Positions 1 through 7,027 of a DNA stretch of 9,473 nt are shown one piece after another. Under the pieces are notes generated by a model. That model was not told where the DNA came from. It was given only the letters and a program-made list of their open reading frames with translations, and did not search any database. Within the stretch, counting starts at the first letter, position 1. Every line of letters begins with the position of its first letter. Both the position numbers and the translations under genes were made by a program. The stretch is from Pseudomonadota bacterium (GTDB taxonomy: Bacteria > Pseudomonadota > Alphaproteobacteria > Elsterales > Elsteraceae), in contig JACQAI010000235.1 of NCBI GenBank assembly GCA_016195115.1, forward strand, positions 1 to 9,473, written 5' to 3'.

Positions 1-738
1 CAGCAGCAGCACCTTGGGATCGACCATCGCCTGCCACAGGCTGAAGGTGCGCACCGCGTCCTTGGCCTGACGCTCGGCGGCCAGCTTGGCGGCGAGCCAG
101 TTGCGTTCCGCGGGCGTGAGGAAGCGCGCCTGCTCGGGTCGGTCGGTCAGCAGGAACAGCGCAACGATGCCGCACAGCACGGTCGGCAGCGCCTCGGCGA
201 TGAACATGACCTGCCAGCTGCGCAGGCCGAACAGCCCGTCGAGCTCGAGCAGCGCGGTCGACAGCGGCGCGCCGGCGGCGACCGCGATCGGCAATCCGAT
301 CAGGAAGCTCGAGACGATGCGGGCGTGGTGGTGGCTGGGGAACCAGTAGGTGAAGTAGAGCACCAGCCCCGGGAAGAACCCGGCCTCGGCGACGCCGAGG
401 AAGAAGCGCACGATCGCGAAGCTGGTCGAGCCGGTGACCATCGCCGTGATGCCGGACAGGATGCCCCAGGTGATCATGATGCGCGCGATCCATAGCCGCG
501 CGCCGACCTTCTCCATGATGACGTTGCTCGGCACCTCGAAGACGAAATAGCCCCAGTAGAAGGTGCCGACCGCGAAGCCGAAGGCGGTCGCCGACATGTC
601 GAGATCGCCCCGCATCGTGAGCCCGGCGAAGCTCACGTTGATGCGATCGACGTAGCACAGGAAGTAGGTCAGGATCGCGAACGGCAGCAGGCGCATGTAG
701 ACCTTGCGCATGGCCGATTTTTCAATCGCCTCGTCCAT
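1..738 (-). CDS. MFS transporter, anion:cation symporter (ACS) family, N-terminal half (partial)
   Basis: Inner-membrane secondary transporter, probably moving a small organic anion. I translated the minus strand from ATG at 738; the frame stays open for 246 codons to the window edge, about half of a typical 430-residue MFS protein. Residues 13-30 form a first membrane segment followed by the ACS-type motif DRINVSFAG (31-39). Further hydrophobic stretches follow, as do the family-like GVAEAGFFPG and YFTYWFPS. A cytosolic loop around residues 195-235 (DRPEQARFLTPAERNWL) marks the usual break between the two six-helix halves. A GGGGGA stretch 6 nt upstream of the ATG can serve as ribosome binding site. 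The GFA gene lies 206 bp upstream on the same strand; co-transcription is possible but not shown. The substrate cannot be read from the sequence. The family call is firm; tartrate-, glucarate- or phthalate-type specificity would be a guess. Confidence 0.9.
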   Translation of the reverse strand, partial: MDEAIEKSAMRKVYMRLLPFAILTYFLCYVDRINVSFAGLTMRGDLDMSATAFGFAVGTFYWGYFVFEVPSNVIMEKVGARLWIARIMITWGILSGITAMVTGSTSFAIVRFFLGVAEAGFFPGLVLYFTYWFPSHHHARIVSSFLIGLPIAVAAGAPLSTALLELDGLFGLRSWQVMFIAEALPTVLCGIVALFLLTDRPEQARFLTPAERNWLAAKLAAERQAKDAVRTFSLWQAMVDPKVLLL

Positions 739-944
739 CTGGTTTCCCCCATACGCGGCCCAGATGACGACGACGGTCGGCTCGGGCAGGCGTGTTGTCC
801 TCCGCGGCGTTTCTTGCCGCGGATGACGGCGCAACCCGCGTGACGAAGGGGTCGTGAGCCGTCACGCCGCCATGCTGGGCCAGCGGCGGGGGGCTTGGCA
901 TCCCCCGATCGCGGCATGGCTGGGTTGCGGCAGAAGCGTGCAGG
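739..944. other. Intergenic region between GFA gene and MFS gene with small inverted repeats
   Basis: No credible gene is seen here. The stretch holds several short inverted repeats: TCCGCGGC/GCCGCGGA (801-808 and 816-823, 7-nt loop), CGTGAC/GTCACG (839-844 and 861-866), and a G5/C5 pairing around 888-905. None is followed by a T-run on either strand, so I do not call an intrinsic terminator. The region could hold the MFS promoter or be degenerate dispersed-repeat sequence. Confidence 0.5.
801..823. repeat. Perfect 8-bp inverted repeat (hairpin)
   Basis: TCCGCGGC and GCCGCGGA are exact inverted copies separated by GTTTCTT. The loop plus GC-rich stem would form a stable hairpin in RNA of either strand, between the GFA and MFS genes. 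There is no downstream T-tract, so attenuation, mRNA stabilisation or a repeat remnant are all possible. Confidence 0.5.
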
Positions 945-1367
945 TTATTCCGGCACGGTCTCGCCGGTGCCGCCGAGCTCGGCCGGAAAATCCTTGAGCT
1001 TGGGCAGGCCGTCGCGCATCGGCAGCACGGTCTCGGCGTAGTTGACGTGGACGCCGGGCTTGAACGCCAAGCTCGGCAGGGTCGCGGCGAACACGTCGAC
1101 CAGGCCGAGGGTCGGATGGTTGGTCATCAGGTGGCCGCCGCACTTGCTGCAGTACTGACGCGCGCTGATCGCGGTCTTCTTGAAGGTCGCCAGGCTGGCC
1201 GCGCCGGCGATGACGCGCACCGCGTCGGGCTTCCACAGCGTGAAGGCGTTGACCGGGCCGCCCGACCACGAGCGGCACGACCGGCAATGGCAGTAGCCCA
1301 TGCCGACCGGCTCGCCGGTGACCTCGACTTGAACGGTTCCGCAAAAACACGCGCCTGTATGCGTCAC
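945..1367 (-). CDS. GFA / CENP-V family zinc-binding protein
   Basis: Small cytosolic protein of 140 residues with the GFA fold (named for glutathione-dependent formaldehyde-activating enzyme; most members have no proven activity). All zinc-binding motifs are visible: C-F-C-G at residues 7-10, C-H-C-R-S-C at 26-31 and C-S-K-C-G at 73-77. The length is normal for the family. I chose a GTG start at 1367 because AGGAG lies 7 nt upstream and the protein then begins right before the first motif (VTHTGACFCG). An ATG at 1418 in the same frame would add 17 basic, low-complexity residues and has no such support. The gene is divergent from the HxlR regulator at 1531. That arrangement is typical for HxlR targets responding to electrophiles or aldehydes, so regulation by that neighbour is likely but inferred. 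Substrate unknown. Confidence 0.88.
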   Translation of the reverse strand: MTHTGACFCGTVQVEVTGEPVGMGYCHCRSCRSWSGGPVNAFTLWKPDAVRVIAGAASLATFKKTAISARQYCSKCGGHLMTNHPTLGLVDVFAATLPSLAFKPGVHVNYAETVLPMRDGLPKLKDFPAELGGTGETVPE

Positions 1368-1434
1368 GACGCATCTCCTGGGTGATGACGGTGATGAACG
1401 AGCCGCGCACCCTGGCAAACCGCCGAGCCTGCCG

Positions 1435-1500
1435 CTAGTTCACGGACTGAAGTGGCGCGCTACAGAAACTGAACTAGGCGGCCGCGGCCGATCCGCCTAG
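1435..1500. promoter_or_regulatory. Candidate HxlR operator: two interlocking CTAG inverted repeats
   Basis: CTAGTTCA (1435-1442) is repeated exactly inverted as TGAACTAG (1470-1477). The CTAG at 1474 also begins CTAGGCGG (1474-1481), which is inverted exactly as CCGCCTAG (1493-1500). The hexamer ACTGAA also recurs directly (1446 and 1469). All lie in the 163-bp region between the divergent GFA and HxlR genes, 30 to 95 bp upstream of the HxlR start. HxlR proteins are dimeric winged-helix repressors or activators that bind inverted repeats. I infer these are binding sites; hairpin formation is the alternative. Confidence 0.5.
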
Positions 1501-1530
1501 TCTGCGGCCCCCGTTCTCCCGGAGGCCCCG

Positions 1531-2247
1531 ATGGCGCAGGCCAGCTACAAGCAATTCTGTCCGGTCGCGATGGCTGCGGAGATCCTGTGCACGCGCTGGA
1601 CGGTCGTGCTGCTGCGCGAGCTGATCGCCGGCTCGACCCGCTTCAACGATCTGCGGCGCGGCCTGCCGCGGATGTCGCCGGCGCTGCTGTCGCGGCGGCT
1701 GAAGGAGCTCGTGAGCGCCGGCGTGGTCGAGCGCATGCGCGCGCGGCGCGAGCCCGGCGCATTCGAGTATCGGCTGACCGAGGCCGGCCGCGCGCTCGAG
1801 CCGGTGATCGAAGCGGTCGGCATGTGGGGACAGCGCTGGCTCGAGACCGCGAAGTCGCTCGAGCAGCTCGACGTCTCGCTGCTGATGTGGGACATGCGCC
1901 GCAACCTCGACCCGACGCCGCTGCCGACGCGGCGCAGCGTCATCCACATCCAATATCCGGAGCTGCCGCGGACGCGGCGCGCGTGGTGGCTGCTGGTCGA
2001 GCCCAACGTCGGCACGGATCTGTGCGAGATCGATCCCGGGTTCGACGTCGACCTCTACGTCTCGACCGATCTGCGCACCATGACGGCGATTTGGATCGGC
2101 GCCGACACCGTGGCGAACGCGGTGCGCGACGAGCGCCTCAGCCTGACGGGCGACCGCAAGCTCGCCGCCGCCATGCAGACCTGGCTCGGGCTCAGCCCGT
2201 TCGCCCGCGCTGCGCCAACCGAGAACGAGCGCAAGCTCGCGAGCTAG
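1531..2247 (+). CDS. HxlR-family winged-helix transcriptional regulator with C-terminal extension
   Basis: A 238-residue DNA-binding protein. Residues about 8-100 form the HxlR domain: an N-terminal cysteine (KQFCPVAMAAEILCTRWT), then LLREL, the FNDLRRGLPRMSPALLSRRLKEL recognition region and a beta-wing ending in YRLTEAG, followed by ALEPVIEAVGMWGQRW. Typical HxlR proteins are 100-150 residues. This one has about 120 extra residues that resemble the SCP2-like C-terminal domain seen in longer HxlR proteins, which may bind a hydrophobic ligand; that assignment is tentative. The ATG at 1531 has GGAGG 5 nt upstream. Cys10 and Cys20 could be redox or electrophile sensors, as known in some HxlR members, but this is inference. 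It is divergent from the GFA gene and probably controls it and itself through the repeats at 1435-1500. Its TAG stop overlaps the stop of the convergent regulator. Confidence 0.9.
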   Translation: MAQASYKQFCPVAMAAEILCTRWTVVLLRELIAGSTRFNDLRRGLPRMSPALLSRRLKELVSAGVVERMRARREPGAFEYRLTEAGRALEPVIEAVGMWGQRWLETAKSLEQLDVSLLMWDMRRNLDPTPLPTRRSVIHIQYPELPRTRRAWWLLVEPNVGTDLCEIDPGFDVDLYVSTDLRTMTAIWIGADTVANAVRDERLSLTGDRKLAAAMQTWLGLSPFARAAPTENERKLAS

Positions 2248-3686
2248 GCGTCACCGCCGGTCATGAACGCCGACACCAAGCGGCGGTTCTCGTCGACCGC
2301 GAAGCGGCTGTGCAGCGCCGGCAGCGCGCGGTCGACGCAGTCGGTGCGCGGGCAGGTTTTGCAGCTGACGCCGATCGGCACGATCGCGGGATCGTCGTCG
2401 AGCGCCAGGCCGTCGGCGTAGATCAGCTCGCGCGCCGCCGCGATCGGGCAGCCCAGCCCGATGGCGTGGCGCCCGGGGCCGCGCGCGGCGCGGCCGCCCG
2501 GCTGGCTGCGGCCGATCGGCGGCACCGTGCGGGCAAGGCAGAAATACGTCGCGCCGTCGGGCATGCGCGAGACCTGGGTGCGGATCAGCCCGGGGGTCGC
2601 GAAGGCGTCGTAGACGTTCCAGCGCGGGCACGCCGCGCCGAAGCGCGGCATCGTGATGCCCGACGCCGAGAAGCGCTTGGAGATGTTGCCGGCGACGTCG
2701 ACGCGCACGAGATGGAACGGGATGCCTTCGGCATTCGGCCGGCGCAAGGTCGTCAAGCGATGGCAGACCTGCTCGAAGCTGGCGCCGAAGCGGCGCTCGA
2801 GCAGCTCGAGGTCGTAGCGCGTCGTGCGCGCCGCCGAGAGAAAAGCGTCGTACGGCATCAGCAGCGCCGCGGCGAAATAGTTGGCGAGCGCGATGCGCGC
2901 CAGCGCGTCGGCCTCGACGGTGGTGAACTTGCCGCCTGAGGCAAGGCGCTCGAGCAACGGCGCCGCGCTGAGGTGGGCGAGCTGGTGGGCGAGCTGGAAG
3001 CTGCGGCTCGGCAGCGGCAGGAGCTCGCTCAGCGCCAAGCGCCGGCTCTTCGGATCGTATCGACGCAGCCAGCCGTCGCCGGCGCTGGTGGCCCGGATCT
3101 CGACGTCGACCGCGTAGCGCTGCGCCAAATGCGCGACCAGCTGCGGGAACGGATTGTCGCCGTCGATCCCGGCCTCGCCGCGCAGCGCCTCGGCGGCGGC
3201 CTCGAGCTCCTTGAAGTAATTGCCGCGCGTCTGCAGGAAGTCGGCGACCTCCTCGGTCGGCATGCCGACCGGCACCGCGTCGTCGCCGTCGGCGCCCTCG
3301 GCCGACGTGGTTGGCGCTCGATGCCCCTTGTAGGCCTGGTAGAGCGTCAGCACGGCGCGCGCGACGTGCGGCGCGCCGGCCGCCCAGTCGTTGACGTCGC
3401 TGGCGCGCAACGCGTGGCCGTCGAACAGCGGATCGGCGAACACCTCCATGAGCTCGGAGCCGAGGTGGCCGTCGGGTTCGGCGGTCAGCGCCTGCAGGTC
3501 GACCGCGAAGCGCTGCGCCAGCTTGAGGAGCACCGGCACCGTGACGGGCCGCTGGTTGTGCTCGATCAGGTTGAGATAGCTCGGGCTGATCGACAGCCGC
3601 TCGGCCATCTGGGCCTGGGTCAGGCGGTTTTCCTGGCGGAGCCGCCGGAGGCGGCCGCCCAGGCGCAGGGGCTGGGGGCGTTCCAT
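2244..3686 (-). CDS. XRE-type short-chain acyl-CoA regulator (ScfR/RamB/PrpR family)
   Basis: A 480-residue cytosolic transcription factor. Residues about 6-60 are a Cro/CI-type helix-turn-helix (LGGRLRRLRQE...LTQAQMAERL...SPSYLNLIEHNQRPVT). The middle carries an ImmA/IrrE-like domain whose HExxH has become H234-Q-L-A-H238, so peptidase activity is unlikely. The C-terminal ScfR domain is cysteine-containing (C353, C413, and C442/C445/C450 in CKTCPRTDC). In mycobacterial PrpR a 4Fe-4S cluster and acyl-CoA binding are reported; RamB of Corynebacterium represses aceA and aceB. Here it lies divergent from aceA, which fits control of the glyoxylate shunt. I chose ATG 3686 because the HTH follows directly. 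An in-frame TTG at 3728 would place the candidate operator inside the coding region, and TTGACG there looks more like a -35 box. No strong Shine-Dalgarno precedes 3686. The repressor or activator role is inferred. Confidence 0.88.
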   Translation of the reverse strand: MERPQPLRLGGRLRRLRQENRLTQAQMAERLSISPSYLNLIEHNQRPVTVPVLLKLAQRFAVDLQALTAEPDGHLGSELMEVFADPLFDGHALRASDVNDWAAGAPHVARAVLTLYQAYKGHRAPTTSAEGADGDDAVPVGMPTEEVADFLQTRGNYFKELEAAAEALRGEAGIDGDNPFPQLVAHLAQRYAVDVEIRATSAGDGWLRRYDPKSRRLALSELLPLPSRSFQLAHQLAHLSAAPLLERLASGGKFTTVEADALARIALANYFAAALLMPYDAFLSAARTTRYDLELLERRFGASFEQVCHRLTTLRRPNAEGIPFHLVRVDVAGNISKRFSASGITMPRFGAACPRWNVYDAFATPGLIRTQVSRMPDGATYFCLARTVPPIGRSQPGGRAARGPGRHAIGLGCPIAAARELIYADGLALDDDPAIVPIGVSCKTCPRTDCVDRALPALHSRFAVDENRRLVSAFMTGGDA

Positions 3687-3689
3687 GGC

Positions 3690-3720
3690 TTTACAATTTA
3701 CATTCGCACAAATCTGTAAA
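3690..3720. promoter_or_regulatory. Candidate ScfR operator: TTTACA/TGTAAA half-site cluster
   Basis: TTTACA occurs at 3690-3695 and 3697-3702 and its inverse TGTAAA at 3715-3720, giving a 24-bp spaced palindrome plus an extra half-site. Read on the minus strand the half-site is TTGTAAA, close to the TTGCAAA-like cores I recall for RamB and PrpR sites. It begins 4 bp upstream of the regulator's ATG and overlaps where its -10 region should be (TTGACG at 3728-3723 would be the -35), consistent with autoregulation. The sequence is AT-rich within a very GC-rich window. Confidence 0.55.
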
Positions 3721-3738
3721 TCCGTCAATATTTCCAGG

Positions 3739-3752
3739 TTTTCCCGGGAAAA
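3739..3752. promoter_or_regulatory. Perfect 14-bp palindrome in the aceA promoter region
   Basis: TTTTCCCGGGAAAA is a perfect palindrome without spacer, 12 bp upstream of the likely aceA -35 box (TTGAAC, 3764-3769). Position and symmetry suggest a dimeric regulator site. I do not recognise the motif as a known glyoxylate-shunt operator. Confidence 0.45.
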
Positions 3753-3763
3753 TCAGAGGCTTG

Positions 3764-3791
3764 TTGAACTTGTGAAGCCGTTCGCCATTCT
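3764..3791 (+). promoter_or_regulatory. Possible sigma70-type aceA promoter
   Basis: TTGAAC (3764-3769) matches a -35 box well. At 16 bp spacing CATTCT (3786-3791) is only a weak -10. A start near 3798 would leave a leader of about 30 nt before aceA. The weak -10 would fit an activator-dependent promoter. Confidence 0.3.
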
Positions 3792-3828
3792 TTTGATCGC
3801 ACTGCAACAACGGGCCGGAGGCCTTCCG

Positions 3829-5100
3829 ATGACGACCAACGCCAGCACTGAGATTCGCCGCGACTACGGCGCCGCCGAGATCGCCAAGCTGCGCGGTTCG
3901 CTGCGCATCCGCCACACCCTGGCCGAGCGCGGCGCCGAGCGGCTGCGCGCGCTGTTGACGGAGGCGCCCTACGTCGCGGCGCTCGGGGCCTACACCGGCA
4001 ACCAGGCGGTCCAGATGGTCAAAGCCGGCCTGCAGGCCATCTATTTGTCGGGCTGGCAGGTCGCCGCCGACGCCAACGACGCCGGCCAGGTCTATCCCGA
4101 CCAGAGCCTCTATCCGTCGTCCTCGGTGCCCACGGTGGTGCGCCGGATCAACCGCGCGCTCGAGCGCGCCGACCAGATCGACACGCTCGAAGGCAAGCGC
4201 GGCACCGACTGGTTCGTGCCGATCGTCGCCGATGCCGAGGCCGGCTTCGGCGGCCCGCTCAACGCCTTCGAGCTCATGAAGGCGATGATCGAGGCCGGCG
4301 CCGCCGCGGTGCATTTCGAGGACCAGCTGGCGTCCGAGAAGAAGTGCGGCCATCTGGGCGGCAAGGTGCTGGTGCCGACCCAGGCGTTCATCCGCACCCT
4401 CAACGCCGCGCGCCTGGCGTGCGACGTCATGGACGTGCCGGCGCTGGTGGTCGCGCGCACCGACGCGCACTCGGCGCAGCTGATCACCAGCGACGTCGAT
4501 CCGCGCGATCACGCCTTCATGACCGGCGAGCGCACCCCGGAGGGCTTCCACCGCCTCAAGCAGGATTGCGGCGTCGCGCATGCGATCGCGCGCGGCCTGG
4601 CGTTCGCGCCCTACGCCGACCTGCTGTGGTGGGAAACCTCGCATCCCGATCTCGGGGAAGCAAAACAGTTCGCCGACGCCATCCACGCGCAGTTCCCGGG
4701 CAAGTGGCTGGCCTACAACTGCTCGCCGTCGTTCAACTGGGCGGCCAAGCTCGACACCAAGACGATCGCGTCGTTCCAGCGCGAGCTCGGCGCGATGGGC
4801 TACAAGTTCCAGTTCGTCACGCTCGCCGGCTTCCACAGCCTCAACTACGCGACCTTCGCGCTCGCCGAGGGCTATCGCGCGCGCGGCATGGCGGCCTACT
4901 CCGAACTGCAGCAGGCCGAGTTCGCCGCCGAGCCGCGCGGCTACACCGCGACGCGCCACCAGCGCGAGGTCGGCACCGGCTATTTCGATGCCGTGGCCAT
5001 CGCGATTTCCGGCGGCGCCAGCTCGACCACCGCGATGGCAGGCTCGACCGAGACCGCGCAATTCGACACCAAGCCGACGCCGCGCCAAGCGGCCGAATGA
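3829..5100 (+). CDS. aceA: Isocitrate lyase
   Basis: Cleaves isocitrate to succinate and glyoxylate, the first step of the glyoxylate shunt; cytosolic, Mg2+-dependent, normally a homotetramer. The 423 residues match the short bacterial form (about 430). Visible hallmarks are the TGNQAVQM segment near residue 56, the metal-binding Asp135 in VADAEAGFGG, the active-site loop K171-K-C-G-H175 with catalytic Cys173, the VARTDA motif, NCSPSFNW, the TLAGFHSLNY region and the C-terminal GTGYFD...STE segment. The ATG at 3829 has GGAGG 7 nt upstream and aligns with known N-termini. The frame is open back to 3685, but that would add 48 residues translated from the promoter region. It is followed 143 bp later by aceB on the same strand, and ScfR is divergent upstream. 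All catalytic residues are intact. Confidence 0.97.
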   Translation: MTTNASTEIRRDYGAAEIAKLRGSLRIRHTLAERGAERLRALLTEAPYVAALGAYTGNQAVQMVKAGLQAIYLSGWQVAADANDAGQVYPDQSLYPSSSVPTVVRRINRALERADQIDTLEGKRGTDWFVPIVADAEAGFGGPLNAFELMKAMIEAGAAAVHFEDQLASEKKCGHLGGKVLVPTQAFIRTLNAARLACDVMDVPALVVARTDAHSAQLITSDVDPRDHAFMTGERTPEGFHRLKQDCGVAHAIARGLAFAPYADLLWWETSHPDLGEAKQFADAIHAQFPGKWLAYNCSPSFNWAAKLDTKTIASFQRELGAMGYKFQFVTLAGFHSLNYATFALAEGYRARGMAAYSELQQAEFAAEPRGYTATRHQREVGTGYFDAVAIAISGGASSTTAMAGSTETAQFDTKPTPRQAAE

Positions 5101-5134
5101 CGGAGGCGACGTCCGCGTCCAACGCCAGCCCTTG

Positions 5135-5220
5135 GCCGTCTTTGCGAGGAGCGAAGCGACGAAGCAACCCAGGGATCGTCGCGCGACGCTGGATTGCTTC
5201 GCTTCGCTCGCAATGACGGC
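5135..5220. repeat. Dispersed palindromic repeat (REP/MITE-like), copy 1
   Basis: Imperfect inverted repeat filling most of the aceA-aceB gap. The left arm (about 5135-5172) contains GCGAGGAGCGAAGCGACGAA and the right arm (5189-5220) contains CTGGATTGCTTCGCTTCGC and ends in CAATGACGGC. The arms pair along about 30 bp with two small indels, leaving a loop of about 16 nt. The right arm recurs at 9052-9081 with one mismatch in 30 bp. I recognise this as a common intergenic repeat of alphaproteobacterial genomes. The hairpin would form in the aceA-aceB transcript and end 10 bp before the aceB Shine-Dalgarno. Confidence 0.85.
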
Positions 5221-5243
5221 GGGAAAACCAGGAGACATTTCTC

Positions 5244-6878
<1,635 letters not shown>

Positions 6879-6944
6879 CACGCCCTTCCAACTCCTCCCC
6901 CGTGCGCGGAGCGCATGGGGGAGGGTAGGGAGGGGGTGCGAGTG
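6879..6944. repeat. GC-rich palindromic intergenic repeat, possible aceB terminator
   Basis: CCTCCCCCGTGCGC (6894-6907) and GCGCATGGGGGAGG (6911-6924) pair over 14 bp with one G-U and a GGA loop; outer flanks (CACGCCC... and ...GGGGGTGCG) also partly pair. It starts right at the aceB stop codon. There is no T-run after the stem, so a canonical intrinsic terminator is not seen, but such a stem may stabilise the mRNA 3' end or assist Rho. The sequence type resembles the 'CCCTCCCCC...GGGGGAGGG' family scattered in many proteobacterial genomes. Confidence 0.65.
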
Positions 6945-6953
6945 CGGAAACCA

Positions 6954-6980
6954 CTTGCAATCCTTGACGGAATCCATATG
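6954..6980 (+). promoter_or_regulatory. Candidate heat-shock (sigma32/RpoH) promoter of htpG
   Basis: CTTGCAA (6954-6960), 13 bp, then CCATATG (6974-6980) resembles the RpoH pattern (CTTGAA, spacer of 13-15, CCCCATNT). It lies about 47 bp upstream of the htpG ATG, and htpG is a classic RpoH target. An overlapping TTGACG (6964-6969) could be a sigma70 -35 box, though no good -10 box follows it. Confidence 0.5.
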
Positions 6981-7027
6981 TCACCGGCTTCATTGTGTGA
7001 TCGCCTGGAGACAGAGAGAAGACCGTC

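Noticed and set aside
669..917. Minus-strand 82-codon frame overlapping the MFS start and the intergenic region
   Set aside because: It conflicts with the clear MFS frame, has no ribosome site and gives a low-complexity Arg/Ser/Pro product.
1368..1418. ATG start at 1418 for the GFA protein
   Set aside because: The extra 17 residues are low-complexity and lack a ribosome site; the GTG at 1367 has AGGAG at 7 nt and gives the normal family N-terminus.
3687..3728. TTG start at 3728 for the ScfR regulator
   Set aside because: It adds 14 residues encoded by the TTTACA/TGTAAA operator; TTGACG there is better read as a -35 box, and ATG 3686 starts right before the HTH.
3685..3828. N-terminal extension of isocitrate lyase by 48 residues from ATG 3685
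   Set aside because: It would be translated from the divergent promoter and operator region. It has no ribosome site and no similarity to isocitrate lyase N-termini, whereas ATG 3829 has GGAGG at 7 nt.
5135..5220. CRISPR-like repeat
   Set aside because: Only two copies in the window, each an intergenic palindrome 4 kb apart, with no regular spacers or cas genes.
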